Shown here: piece after piece, positions 8,321 to 16,693 of the stretch | How the letters are laid out: each line of letters starts with the position of its first letter | Position numbering within the stretch: the stretch's first letter is position 1 | From: Dechloromonas sp. A34 | Lineage (GTDB): Bacteria; Pseudomonadota; Gammaproteobacteria; Burkholderiales; Rhodocyclaceae | Length of the DNA stretch: 64,000 nt | Direction of reading: 5' to 3' | NCBI RefSeq assembly: GCF_026261605.1 | Contig: NZ_CP102486.1 | Span: 1,488,001-1,552,000, forward strand | Translations under genes and position numbers: made by a program | Notes under the pieces: generated by a model | Databases searched by the model: none | What the model saw: only the letters and a program-made list of their open reading frames with translations | What the model was told of the DNA's origin: nothing

Positions 8321-10759
8321 ATGTCCGAAACTTCCTGTTATCACTGCGGCCAGCCGATTCCCGACGATGTCGATCTGTCGGTGAAAATTGCCGGGGATTC
8401 GCGTGCCATGTGCTGTTTTGGTTGCCAGGCTGTCGCGCAGTCAATCGTTGATAACGGCTTGCAGGATTATTACCGGAGTCGTGATGCCTTGCCGGAGTCC
8501 CCGCGCGAGGCAAAGCCGGCGATCCTGGATCAACTGGCAATGTTTGATCATGCTGACTTCCAGAAAAGTTTCGTCAAGAAACTCGGCGAGAACGAGCGAG
8601 AGGCTTCCCTGTTGTTGGAAGGAATCACCTGTTCTGCCTGTATCTGGTTGAATGAGCAGCATGTGGGCAAGCTCCCAGGGGTGACGGCGGTCGATATCAA
8701 CTACGCGACCCGACGGGCGCGCGTACGCTGGGATGAGTCCCGAATCAGTCTCTCCGATATTCTCGGGGCGATTGCGGCCATTGGTTATCGCGCCTATCCC
8801 TATGACGCCTCCAAGAACGAGGAGCTTTCGCGCAAGGAACGGCGCGGCGCGCTGTGGCGGGTCTGGGTGGCGGGCTTCGGCATGATGCAGGTAATGATGT
8901 ACGCCTTTCCGGTGTACATCGCCGACGGCGAAATGTCTGCCGATATCGAGAGTTTGATGCGCTGGGCCAGTCTCCTGCTGACCCTGCCGGTGGTCTTTTA
9001 CTCGTCGGCACCATTTTTCCGTAGCGCCTGGCGCGATCTGAAATTACGTCGTGTCGGCATGGATGTGCCGGTCGCCCTCGGGATCGGTGCCGCCTTTGCG
9101 GCCAGTTGCTGGGCGACGCTGGTCCAGTCGGGAGAGGTCTATTTCGACTCGGTAACGATGTTCGTTTTTTTCCTGCTCGGTGGCCGCTTCCTGGAAATGA
9201 CTGCGCGTCAGAAAGCATTGAGTGTGACCGAAGAGTTGGCCAAGTTGCTGCCCGCCTTTGCCCAGAAATTGCCCGGCTTTCCCTCTGACCGCAGCACCGA
9301 GCAGCGGGTCGTCGCGGACCTGCACCCGGGGGACTATGTCCTCGTGCGGGCCGGCGATATCGTGCCGGCGGATGGCCGGGTTATCGAGGGGATCAGTTGT
9401 GCCAACGAATCCTTGCTGACTGGTGAAAGTCGGCCAGTGGCAAAGTCGCCGGGTGATGCGGTGACTGGTGGTTCCGTCAATGCTGAAAGTCCACTGGTTG
9501 TCCAGGTTGAGCAGGTTGGTGAGGGAACGCGATTGTCGGCCATCATTAATCTGATGGAGCGGGCGGCAACAGAAAAGCCACGTATCGTCGAAGTGGCCGA
9601 CCGTGTGGCGACCTACTTTGTTGCCGTGCTACTGGTCCTGGCTGTGCTAGTCGCTGTCGGCTGGTATTTTGTTGATCCCGGCAAGGCTTTGTGGATCACC
9701 GTGTCGGTCTTGGTCGTGACCTGCCCCTGCGCCCTTTCCTTGGCGACACCGATTGCGCTGACCGTTGCTGCTGGAGCGCTGGCCAAGGATGGCTTGCTGG
9801 TGACGCGGGGGCACGCGATTGAAACCCTGGCCCGGGCAACGCATTTTGTTTTCGATAAGACCGGCACTCTGACCACGGGGAGGATGCATCTGGTCGATAT
9901 CGGTGTCGTCGGAGCCCTGGATCGAGAAGCTTGCCTGGCAATTGCCGCCGCCCTTGAGCAAAGTTCCGAGCATCCGGTGGCGAGTGCGCTGCGGCGGGCA
10001 GCCGGAGATACGTCTCCGGCGGCGATGGATGTCCTTGCCGAGCCCGGCCAGGGTATTGAGGGGGTGATCAACGATCAGCGTTATCGTATCGGTCAAGCCC
10101 CTTATGTGATGGGCTTGAGCCAGGTACCCCTGCCGGAGGCGGCAACTGACTGGCTGGAAAGTGGGGATACTGTCGTGCTCTTGGGTGATGCTGGCGGGGC
10201 TCTGGCGTTTTTCCGGATCGGCGATGAAATTCGCCCAGAGTCGAAGGCGCTCATTGCTGAGCTCAAGCATTGTGGGAAAAAGGTGCTCTTGTTGACCGGT
10301 GATGCGCCGGCTGTGGCTCACCGCGTGGCCCAGAAGCTGGGTATTGAAGAAATCCGGGCCGGCGTTACCCCGCAAGGCAAGCACGATTGCGTGACGGCGC
10401 TCCAGGCTGGCGGCGCGATCGTGGCGATGGTGGGTGACGGAGTTAACGACGCGCCAGTGTTAGCGCAGGCCCAAGTTTCGGTCGCCATGGGCGGCGGGGC
10501 GCAACTGGCCAGGACGCAGTCCGATTTTGTGTTGCTTTCGGAAAATCTTGACCATCTGCGTCACGGATTACGGCGTGCGGTCAGATCGCTACGGGTTATT
10601 CGTCAGAACCTCTGGTGGTCATTCGCCTATAATTTTGTTGCCTTGCCCCTCGCCATCACCGGCTATGTCACGCCATGGATGGCCGGAATAGGGATGTCGG
10701 CCAGTTCCTTGCTGGTCGTGCTCAACTCACTGCGTATCCAGCGCGTGGAGACTGATTAA
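8321..10759 (+). CDS. ccoI: copper-translocating P-type ATPase CcoI, for cbb3 oxidase assembly
   Basis: 812 residues, a P1B ATPase of the CcoI/FixI group that moves copper across the inner membrane for cbb3 oxidase. An N-terminal Cys cluster (CYHCG at 6-10, CCFGC near 38-42) precedes a heavy-metal domain with GITCSACIW. About eight transmembrane helices follow, with the ion-site CPC at 468-470 (TCPCALSLATPIAL), phosphorylation motif DKTGTLTTG (Asp512) and hinge GDGVNDAPVL. The ATG at 8321 lacks a ribosome site; a TTG at 8285 would add 12 residues from inside the terminator stem. Its stop overlaps the ccoS start. Confidence 0.95.
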   Translation: MSETSCYHCGQPIPDDVDLSVKIAGDSRAMCCFGCQAVAQSIVDNGLQDYYRSRDALPESPREAKPAILDQLAMFDHADFQKSFVKKLGENEREASLLLEGITCSACIWLNEQHVGKLPGVTAVDINYATRRARVRWDESRISLSDILGAIAAIGYRAYPYDASKNEELSRKERRGALWRVWVAGFGMMQVMMYAFPVYIADGEMSADIESLMRWASLLLTLPVVFYSSAPFFRSAWRDLKLRRVGMDVPVALGIGAAFAASCWATLVQSGEVYFDSVTMFVFFLLGGRFLEMTARQKALSVTEELAKLLPAFAQKLPGFPSDRSTEQRVVADLHPGDYVLVRAGDIVPADGRVIEGISCANESLLTGESRPVAKSPGDAVTGGSVNAESPLVVQVEQVGEGTRLSAIINLMERAATEKPRIVEVADRVATYFVAVLLVLAVLVAVGWYFVDPGKALWITVSVLVVTCPCALSLATPIALTVAAGALAKDGLLVTRGHAIETLARATHFVFDKTGTLTTGRMHLVDIGVVGALDREACLAIAAALEQSSEHPVASALRRAAGDTSPAAMDVLAEPGQGIEGVINDQRYRIGQAPYVMGLSQVPLPEAATDWLESGDTVVLLGDAGGALAFFRIGDEIRPESKALIAELKHCGKKVLLLTGDAPAVAHRVAQKLGIEEIRAGVTPQGKHDCVTALQAGGAIVAMVGDGVNDAPVLAQAQVSVAMGGGAQLARTQSDFVLLSENLDHLRHGLRRAVRSLRVIRQNLWWSFAYNFVALPLAITGYVTPWMAGIGMSASSLLVVLNSLRIQRVETD

Positions 10760-10950
10760 TGGAAAGCGTCTATCTTCTGATTCCGATTTCGGTTCTTCTG
10801 GTTTTCGGAATTGCCCTTGCTTTCTGGTGGTCGGTACGCAACGGTCAATTCGACGATTTGGAGGGACCGGCTTTCCGCCTCCTGATGGATGATGATCGGC
10901 CAAAAGTGCAGGCTGAAACCCCGGAAAACGATAAAACAGAGAAAGTTTGA
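10759..10950 (+). CDS. ccoS: cbb3-type oxidase assembly protein CcoS
   Basis: 63 residues: one N-terminal transmembrane helix (about 4-24) followed by the CcoS hallmark FWWSVRNGQFDDLEGPAFRLLMDDD. CcoS is needed to install heme and copper cofactors in cbb3 oxidase. The ATG shares a base with the ccoI stop (TAATG), so the two are translated together. The stop codon overlaps the first FNR-type site at 10947-10960. Confidence 0.95.
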   Translation: MESVYLLIPISVLLVFGIALAFWWSVRNGQFDDLEGPAFRLLMDDDRPKVQAETPENDKTEKV

Positions 10951-10960
10951 CCTGCGTCAA
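10947..10960 (+). promoter_or_regulatory. FNR/CRP-family site 1
   Basis: TTGACCTGCGTCAA is a perfect palindrome around a 4-base centre. It differs from the FNR consensus TTGAT-N4-ATCAA at one base in each arm. It is centred about 41 bases before position 10995, where the candidate small RNA would begin. Confidence 0.5.
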
Positions 10961-10989
10961 CATATCGAAGCGATTCGGGCGGCAATATG

Positions 10990-11063
10990 CATGGCATGTG
11001 AAGCGTCGGCTTCACGAATATTCTCTGTTGGGGTTGGGGTGCGTTACGACGCACCCTTTTTTT
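10990..11063 (+). ncRNA. candidate FNR-dependent small RNA, about 70 nt
   Basis: The 292-base ccoS-ccoN gap contains, in order, an FNR-like box (10947-10960), a weak -10-like CAATAT (10983-10988), a hairpin GTGAAGC-GTCG-GCTTCAC (10998-11015), an unpaired U/G-rich stretch of about 20 bases, and a strong terminator (11037-11063). This is the layout of a Hfq-type regulatory RNA with a 5' hairpin. The simpler alternative is a terminator for ccoIS with an incidental hairpin before it. Confidence 0.4.
11037..11063 (+). terminator. terminator in the ccoS-ccoN gap
   Basis: An 8-bp perfect stem GGGTGCGT/ACGCACCC with a TACG tetraloop and seven T. It ends the ccoI-ccoS transcript and/or the candidate small RNA, isolating ccoNOQP from upstream transcription. 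Confidence 0.9.
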
Positions 11064-11130
11064 GTCCACGCTCCGGCCGCTAGGCGGGAACTACGTCCTT
11101 CTGACTAATTCGACCTAGATATTCCGTGGG

Positions 11131-11144
11131 TTGATCTATGTCAA
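11131..11144 (+). promoter_or_regulatory. FNR site 2, ccoN promoter
   Basis: TTGATCTATGTCAA matches TTGAT-N4-ATCAA at 9 of 10 positions. It lies about 100 bases before the ccoN ATG. TAGAAT at 11161-11166 is a possible -10, giving an activator position near the class II distance. The 15-of-18 shared motif sits just upstream (11101-11118). Confidence 0.75.
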
Positions 11145-11242
11145 AACGCCCCGCCTGATCTAGAATACCATCCGCTTTCATGTGCCGCCTTGGGTTTAAG
11201 GGGGGTGGTCATTCAGTCTTTTCATTAACGAGAGGTGGGTTC

Positions 11243-12670
11243 ATGTCTGGAACGCAAACCACATACAACGATAAGGTCGTACGGCAATTTGCCGTCATGA
11301 CTGTCATCTGGGGCATCGTCGGTATGCTTGTCGGTGTCATCATCGCAGCCCAGCTGGTTTGGCCGGAATTAAATATCGGCCCCTGGCTGCACTTCGGACG
11401 TCTGCGTCCGTTGCACACCAACGCAGTTATTTTTGCGTTTGGTGGCTGTGCGTTGTTCGCAACATCTTATTGGTGCGTTCAGCGCACTTGCAGCACCCGT
11501 CTTTGGGGTGGTCCGCTAATTCCCTTCACGTTCTGGGGTTGGCAAATCGTCATTCTGTTGGCTGCAATCACGCTGCCGCTGGGTATTACCACTGGCAAGG
11601 AATACGCCGAACTGGAGTGGCCGATCGATATCCTGATCACGCTGGTCTGGGTTTCTTATGCGGTGGTTTTCTTTGGCACCATCGCCACCCGCAAGGTTGC
11701 CCACATTTATGTGGCAAACTGGTTCTTTGGCGCGATGATCATTGCTGTTGCCCTGCTGCACCTGGTTAACAGCTGTGAAATTCCGGTTGGCTTCCTGCGT
11801 TCCTACTCCTGCTACGCCGGTGTTCAGGATGCAATGATTCAGTGGTGGTACGGCCATAACGCAGTAGGCTTCTTCTTGACTGCGGGCTTTTTGGGCATGA
11901 TGTACTACTTTGTGCCGAAGCAAGCGGGGCGTCCGGTCTACTCCTATCGTTTGTCCGTTGTCCACTTCTGGGCGCTGATCTTTACGTACATGTGGGCGGG
12001 GCCTCACCATCTGCACTACACCGCTCTGCCGGACTGGACCCAGTCTGTCGGTATGATTTTCTCCCTGATTCTGCTGGCTCCGTCCTGGGGGGGCATGATC
12101 AACGGCATCATGACCTTGTCCGGTGCCTGGCATAAGCTGCGCGATGATCCGATCCTGAAATTCCTGATCACCTCCCTGTCCTTCTACGGTATGTCTACCT
12201 TCGAAGGTCCGATGATGTCCATCAAGACCGTCAATGCTCTGTCGCATTACACGGACTGGACGGTCGGTCACGTGCACTCCGGTGCTCTGGGCTGGGTTGC
12301 CATGGTCTCGATCGGTTCCATGTATTACCTGTTGCCGCGCCTGTTTGGTAAGACCGAGATGTTCAGCGTCAAGTTGATGACGGTTCACTTCTGGGTTGCC
12401 ACCATCGGTACCGTGCTGTACATCGCTTCCACCTGGATTTCCGGTGTGATGCAGGGCCTGATGTGGCGTGCAATCAATGCCGACGGCACCCTGGCTTACA
12501 GCTTCGTTGAAAGCGTCAAGGGCTCCTACCCGTTCTGGGCAATCCGCTGGCTGGGTGGCGTACTGTTCCTGTCCGGTATGCTGATCATGGCCTACAACAT
12601 GTTCAAGACCATGGCTGGTGGCAACACCAAGGATGCGACGATCGTTGTTCCGGTCGCTCATCACGCCTGA
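11243..12670 (+). CDS. ccoN: cbb3-type cytochrome c oxidase subunit I
   Basis: 475 residues, a heme-copper oxidase catalytic subunit with about 12 transmembrane helices. It carries heme b and the heme b3-CuB site and reduces O2 to water with high affinity. Segments [36 protein letters not shown] and [13 protein letters not shown] contain the conserved metal-ligand histidines of CcoN. The ATG at 11243 is preceded by GAGAGGTGGG; upstream extension lacks support. It is the first gene of ccoNOQP, behind FNR site 2. The intact seven-G run at 12087-12093 shows that not all G runs here carry errors. Confidence 0.97.
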   Translation: MSGTQTTYNDKVVRQFAVMTVIWGIVGMLVGVIIAAQLVWPELNIGPWLHFGRLRPLHTNAVIFAFGGCALFATSYWCVQRTCSTRLWGGPLIPFTFWGWQIVILLAAITLPLGITTGKEYAELEWPIDILITLVWVSYAVVFFGTIATRKVAHIYVANWFFGAMIIAVALLHLVNSCEIPVGFLRSYSCYAGVQDAMIQWWYGHNAVGFFLTAGFLGMMYYFVPKQAGRPVYSYRLSVVHFWALIFTYMWAGPHHLHYTALPDWTQSVGMIFSLILLAPSWGGMINGIMTLSGAWHKLRDDPILKFLITSLSFYGMSTFEGPMMSIKTVNALSHYTDWTVGHVHSGALGWVAMVSIGSMYYLLPRLFGKTEMFSVKLMTVHFWVATIGTVLYIASTWISGVMQGLMWRAINADGTLAYSFVESVKGSYPFWAIRWLGGVLFLSGMLIMAYNMFKTMAGGNTKDATIVVPVAHHA

Positions 12671-12686
12671 TTAGGGGGGAATAATA

Positions 12687-13322
12687 ATGATCAAACACGA
12701 GCAAATTGAGAAGAACGTAGGCCTGCTCATCGTTCTCACGTTGTTTGTTGTCCTGTGGGGCGGTCTGCTGGAAATTGTTCCGCTCTTCTTCCAAAAATCA
12801 ACGACAACGCCGGTTGAAGGTCTGAAAGCATATTCGGCTGAAGCGGTAGCCGGACGCGAAATCTATCTGCGTGAAGGTTGCTATAACTGCCATTCACAGA
12901 TGATCCGTCCGTTCCGTGCTGAAACCGAGCGTTATGGCCATTACTCCGTCGCTGGCGAGTTTGTTTATGACCATCCGTTCCAATGGGGTTCCAAGCGAAC
13001 GGGGCCGGATCTGCAGCGTGTCGGCGGCCGCTACTCTGACGAGTGGCAACGCGCTCACCTGATCAATCCGCGCGACGTGGTGCCGGAGTCCAACATGCCG
13101 GCTTTCGCTTTCCTGGCGAACACCAAGGCCAAGGACTCGGTTGCCGCCGACATCGAAGGCAAGATGGGGGCTTTGCGTACGTTGGCTAATCTACGTGGTC
13201 TGCCGACCTATTCCGATGCAGATATCAAGGGCGCCAAGGCTGCCATTGGTGACAAGACCGAACTTGATGTTCTGATTGTCTACCTGCAAGGCCTGGGTAC
13301 GGCTCTGAAGACGACCAAGTAA
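12687..13322 (+). CDS. ccoO: cbb3-type cytochrome c oxidase subunit II (monoheme c)
   Basis: 211 residues. An N-terminal transmembrane anchor (about 10-32) holds a periplasmic cytochrome c domain with the heme motif CYNCH at 65-69, followed by the CcoO-typical [18 protein letters not shown]. The sixth ligand is probably the Met in [10 protein letters not shown]. It relays electrons from CcoP to CcoN. It begins 16 bases after ccoN, with an A/G-rich ribosome site. Confidence 0.97.
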   Translation: MIKHEQIEKNVGLLIVLTLFVVLWGGLLEIVPLFFQKSTTTPVEGLKAYSAEAVAGREIYLREGCYNCHSQMIRPFRAETERYGHYSVAGEFVYDHPFQWGSKRTGPDLQRVGGRYSDEWQRAHLINPRDVVPESNMPAFAFLANTKAKDSVAADIEGKMGALRTLANLRGLPTYSDADIKGAKAAIGDKTELDVLIVYLQGLGTALKTTK

Positions 13323-13327
13323 TAGCC

Positions 13328-13504
13328 ATGGACATCAACGATCTGCGTTCGATGACGACGGTTCTCGGGTTGCTCTGTTTCCTGGGTATTGTCGGTTGGG
13401 CTTATGCCAAGGGCAGCAAGAAGGGGTTTGACGAGGCTGCCAACCTGCCGTTCGCAGAGCATGAAGATGAGGGTGCGACGCCCCGTGCATCGCACCCGCG
13501 CTGA
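13328..13504 (+). CDS. ccoQ: cbb3-type cytochrome oxidase subunit CcoQ/FixQ
   Basis: 58 residues: MDINDLRSMTTVLGLLCFLG with one membrane helix (about 8-27), then GWAYAKGSKKGFDEAANLPF, the CcoQ signature, and an acidic tail. CcoQ stabilises the CcoNO-CcoP complex. It sits five bases after ccoO and 14 before ccoP, in the standard operon order. Confidence 0.95.
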   Translation: MDINDLRSMTTVLGLLCFLGIVGWAYAKGSKKGFDEAANLPFAEHEDEGATPRASHPR

Positions 13505-13518
13505 AAAAAGGAAAGCAA

Positions 13519-14418
13519 ATGAGCGATTTCGTTAGCGATTTTTGGAACCTGTACGTAGTGGTCATCGTAGTGGCAAGTATTCTTGCCTGCGTTGTGCTGC
13601 TGATTGTCCAGGGAAAAGCGACTTTCACGCCAGGCAAGACCATGGGTCACGTCTGGGATGAAACTCTGGAGGAGTACAACAATCCGATGCCACGTTGGTG
13701 GACTTGGATGTTCGTCATTACGGTGGTTTTTGCGTTTGTTTACCTCGCGCTTTACCCCGGTCTAGGCAATTTCAAGGGTGTGCTTGGCTGGACCTCCGGT
13801 GGGCAGCACAAGGCGGAAGTCGACAAGATGAATGCCACGGTCAAACCGCTGTTCGACAAGTATATGGCGATGGATCTCAAGGCTGTGGCTGGCGACAAGC
13901 AGGCCATGGAAATGGGCAAGCGCATGTACTTGACGTACTGCATGCAGTGCCATGGTGCGGATGCCCGCGGTGCCAAGGGCTTCCCGAACCTGACCGATTC
14001 CGACTGGTTGTACGGTGGCGAACCGGAGCAGATCAAACAGACCATCTCTGACGGCCGTATGGGGGTCATGCCGCCGCATGCCCAACTCGGCGCCGATACC
14101 ATTAAGGATCTGGCAAACTTCGTCCGTTCGCTGTCTGGCCTGCCGAACGATTCCGTTCGTGCGGCCAAGGGCAAAGAGGCCTTTGCTTCTGCCGGATGTC
14201 TTGGCTGTCATGGGCCGGAAGGAACGGGTATGCATGCCGTTGGTGCTCCCAATCTGACTGATAAGGTTTGGCTGTATGGCTCGTCGGAAGCGACTATCAC
14301 CGAGACGATCACCAATGGTCGTCAGAACAAGATGCCGGCCTGGAAGGAATTCCTTGGCGATGCCAAGGTTCATTTGTTGTCTGCCTATGTGCTCAGCCTG
14401 AGCCAAGGCGCCAAGTAA
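13519..14418 (+). CDS. ccoP: cbb3-type cytochrome c oxidase subunit III (diheme c)
   Basis: 299 residues. Two membrane helices near the N-terminus (about 8-32 and 58-80) flank the conserved HVWDETLEEYNNPMPRWW. Two periplasmic cytochrome c domains follow, with CMQCH at 141-145 and CLGCH at 227-231, each with its downstream Met ligand region (MGVMPPH, NKMPAW). CcoP takes electrons from cytochrome c and passes them to CcoO. It is the last gene of the operon, closed by the terminator at 14428-14453. Confidence 0.97.
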   Translation: MSDFVSDFWNLYVVVIVVASILACVVLLIVQGKATFTPGKTMGHVWDETLEEYNNPMPRWWTWMFVITVVFAFVYLALYPGLGNFKGVLGWTSGGQHKAEVDKMNATVKPLFDKYMAMDLKAVAGDKQAMEMGKRMYLTYCMQCHGADARGAKGFPNLTDSDWLYGGEPEQIKQTISDGRMGVMPPHAQLGADTIKDLANFVRSLSGLPNDSVRAAKGKEAFASAGCLGCHGPEGTGMHAVGAPNLTDKVWLYGSSEATITETITNGRQNKMPAWKEFLGDAKVHLLSAYVLSLSQGAK

Positions 14419-14427
14419 TTGAAAAGG

Positions 14428-14453
14428 ACGGGGCGGCTAGCCGCCCCGTTTTT
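14428..14453 (+). terminator. terminator of ccoNOQP
   Basis: Palindromic stem ACGGGGCGGCT/AGCCGCCCCGT with a run of five T, ten bases past the ccoP stop. Confidence 0.92.
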
Positions 14454-14461
14454 CATTTCTA

Positions 14462-14537
14462 ATCAGTGTTCACTGATCTGTATCAAAATTGCCTTGGCGT
14501 TCATCGTCTGGGATGTTGGCTAGTGCAATTTTGATAC
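14462..14537. repeat. nested inverted repeats upstream of ccoG
   Basis: ATCAGTG-TT-CACTGAT (14462-14477) is a perfect 7-bp palindrome. GTATCAAAATTGC (14480-14492) is repeated as a perfect 13-base inverted copy GCAATTTTGATAC (14525-14537), 32 bases apart. The second arm ends 13 bases before the ccoG ATG, so a paired RNA could affect ccoG translation, or the arms could be paired protein-binding sites. Confidence 0.7.
14473..14486 (+). promoter_or_regulatory. FNR site 3, ccoG promoter
   Basis: CTGATCTGTATCAA matches TTGAT-N4-ATCAA at 9 of 10 positions, 65-78 bases before the ccoG ATG. It overlaps the palindrome at 14462-14477 and the first arm of the 13-base inverted repeat. No convincing -10 was found downstream. 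Confidence 0.6.
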
Positions 14538-14550
14538 GGATACAGCTTTC

Positions 14551-15969
14551 ATGAAACCCAACGAAAACATTCTTCAAGGCCAGTCGTCAGAAGAGGCCGC
14601 TGTTGTTTCTTTTTACGAGAAACACAAGAAGGTCTATATGCGTGACGTCAAAGGTTGGTGGAATACCTGGCGTTGGGTATTGGTCTGGGTAACCCAAATT
14701 CTTTTTTATGGCCTTCCCTGGCTTGAGTGGAATGGCCGCCAAGCGGTATTGCTCCACCTCGTTGAGAGAAAGTTTTACCTCTTTGGTCTGGTGTTGTGGC
14801 CGCAGGATGTTTTCTATCTTGCCTTGCTGCTGATCATCTCGGCTTACGCATTGTTCCTGTTTACCGCAGTTGCTGGCCGACTGTTCTGTGGTTATGCCTG
14901 TCCGCAGACGGTCTATACCGAAATTTTTATGTGGGTTGAGAGCCGACTCGAAGGGGATCGGGCTGCTCGCTTGAAGCTGGACGGCGGGCCGTTGACGGCT
15001 CGCAAAGCCACCATCAAGGGATTGAAGCATGCGATCTGGCTGATCTTGTCGCTGTGGACTGGATTTACGCTGGTAGCCTATTTCACACCGGTCGACGAAC
15101 TATTGGCGGCGCTGCCCTTTGGCTTTTCCGGGTGGGAATTGTTCTGGACCTTCTTCTATGCAGGCTTCTGCTATATGCAGGCGGGGTTTTTGCGAGAGCA
15201 AGTCTGCAAGTATATGTGTCCGTACGCCAGGTTCCAGGGGGTAATGTTTGACCCAGATACTCTGATTATCACTTACGATCCAGAGCGCGGTGAGCCGCGC
15301 GGGGCCCGCAAAAAGGCGATAGATGCCAAGGCTGCCGGTCAGGGGGATTGCGTTGACTGTGGCTTGTGTGTTGTGGTCTGCCCAACCGGGATCGATATTC
15401 GCAAGGGGCAGCAATACGAGTGCATCGGCTGTGGTGCCTGCATCGATGCATGTGACCCGGTGATGGACAAAGTTGGCTTGTCCCGCGGGTTGATTCGGTA
15501 CACCACTGAAAATGCACTGGCTAAGCATTTTTCGTCTGCCGATGTGCTTGGCCACATCCTGCGTCCGCGCATCATTTTGTATACGGTGATCCTGACCGCG
15601 ATTACCATCGCCACAATCTGGTCGCTAGCGATTAGGGTTCCGCTCAAGGTCGATGTGATTCGCGACCGTTCAACGTTGGCGCGGGAGGTCGATGACGGTC
15701 GTATCGAAAATATCTACAACCTCAAGATCATGAATACAACCGAAGAGCCAAAGCGCTATGCGTTGTCGGTCGAGGGGATGGAAGGGATTGAAATTGTTGG
15801 TGAGCGTATTGTCGAAGTTGGCAGCGCTGAAAATTATGAAGTGACTGTCGTGGTTCGTGTCCCGCCGGATTCCGGCAAGAAGGGGGCGAACACGATATAT
15901 TTTGATATCAAGGCCCAGAATCACGACAAGATCGCGGTTCTCGAGAAGGCCACTTTCCTGATGCCATGA
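14551..15969 (+). CDS. ccoG: cytochrome c oxidase accessory protein CcoG (FixG/RdxA)
   Basis: 472 residues. Several transmembrane helices surround the FCGYACPQTVYTEIF motif. A ferredoxin-like domain carries two [4Fe-4S] cysteine sets: CVDCGLCVVVCP from Cys267, then CIGCGACIDACDP. A final membrane helix and a periplasmic immunoglobulin-like domain (about 375-472) follow. CcoG has been reported to act as a copper reductase in cbb3 biogenesis. It starts a separate transcript behind FNR site 3 and runs into ccoH with one base between. Confidence 0.95.
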   Translation: MKPNENILQGQSSEEAAVVSFYEKHKKVYMRDVKGWWNTWRWVLVWVTQILFYGLPWLEWNGRQAVLLHLVERKFYLFGLVLWPQDVFYLALLLIISAYALFLFTAVAGRLFCGYACPQTVYTEIFMWVESRLEGDRAARLKLDGGPLTARKATIKGLKHAIWLILSLWTGFTLVAYFTPVDELLAALPFGFSGWELFWTFFYAGFCYMQAGFLREQVCKYMCPYARFQGVMFDPDTLIITYDPERGEPRGARKKAIDAKAAGQGDCVDCGLCVVVCPTGIDIRKGQQYECIGCGACIDACDPVMDKVGLSRGLIRYTTENALAKHFSSADVLGHILRPRIILYTVILTAITIATIWSLAIRVPLKVDVIRDRSTLAREVDDGRIENIYNLKIMNTTEEPKRYALSVEGMEGIEIVGERIVEVGSAENYEVTVVVRVPPDSGKKGANTIYFDIKAQNHDKIAVLEKATFLMP

Positions 15970-15970
15970 C

Positions 15971-16492
15971 ATGAGTAATACGATGACCTTACGTAGTGAG
16001 AATCAACCTTGGTACAAGGAGCGCTGGCCGTGGTTTTTGATGGCTGGCCCAGCAATCGTTATCGTAGCGGGCTTTATTACGCTGTGGCTGGCAGTGGAAA
16101 GTAATGACGGCCTGGTGACAGACGATTATTACAAGCAGGGCTTGGCCGTCAATCAGCGTATGCATCGTGACCAGCAGGCGGCGAGCTTGGGTCTGCACGG
16201 CGACCTGATGCGTGCCGACCTCAATGTGCGGCTGATGCTCAGTGCTGACAGTGCGTCGAAGGTGCCGGAAGCTATTGTCCTGAAACTGGCACATCCGACG
16301 CGCTCCGGCCAAGATCAGGCGGTCCAGATGCATGCTGAGGGGCCTGGCTTCTATAGCGGGAAATTGTCCGCTGACATTTCCGGGCGTTGGCTTGTCTCGA
16401 TTGAGGACCCAGAAGGACAGTGGCGGCTCCAGGGAGAGTGGCAGGCTGATTCAGTGGAACCGCTTCGTCTGTCGGCGAAAGTGGGAAAGTAG
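15971..16492 (+). CDS. ccoH: FixH/CcoH family cbb3 assembly protein
   Basis: 173 residues. WYKERWPWFLMAGPAIVIVAG forms the single N-terminal membrane helix, followed by the FixH motif DDYYKQGLAVNQRM and a periplasmic beta-rich domain. CcoH is required for stable cbb3 oxidase, probably by contacting CcoN and CcoI. The short-spaced start directly after ccoG indicates co-translation. An alternative ATG four codons in would give nearly the same protein. Confidence 0.9.
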   Translation: MSNTMTLRSENQPWYKERWPWFLMAGPAIVIVAGFITLWLAVESNDGLVTDDYYKQGLAVNQRMHRDQQAASLGLHGDLMRADLNVRLMLSADSASKVPEAIVLKLAHPTRSGQDQAVQMHAEGPGFYSGKLSADISGRWLVSIEDPEGQWRLQGEWQADSVEPLRLSAKVGK

Positions 16493-16520
16493 TTTTTATT
16501 CTGTTACTGGGAGGTAACAT

Positions 16521-16661
16521 ATGGCTTGGGAACTGTTGTTTAATAGCGATATTGGCCTGATGAGTCTTGCTGTTATCGTCGGTGTCTTGGTAATTGGTGC
16601 CGCCATGGGCAAGATGTATTCAGCCAAGATGGACGAAGAAAGCCGTAAGCTCGGCAAGTAG
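16521..16661 (+). CDS. DUF3149-like membrane microprotein, 46 aa
   Basis: 46 residues: MAWELLFNSDIGLMSLAVIV, a single membrane helix at about 12-32, then a basic/acidic tail MYSAKMDEESRKLGK. The length and the MAW-LL-D-GLMSL pattern fit the DUF3149 family of tiny betaproteobacterial proteins of unknown function, recognised from memory. GGGAGGT lies eight bases before the ATG. It is the last gene before the terminator at 16694-16730 and probably shares the ccoGH transcript, which makes a link to oxidase assembly possible but unproven. Confidence 0.75.
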   Translation: MAWELLFNSDIGLMSLAVIVGVLVIGAAMGKMYSAKMDEESRKLGK

Positions 16662-16693
16662 CCCGCTTCAGTCCGCTCTGCCCGTCTGGGTGG

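Noticed and set aside
14480..14537. 13-base inverted repeat as a transcription terminator
   Set aside because: AT-rich arms, a 32-base loop and no T run; a proper terminator already ends ccoNOQP at 14428-14453.
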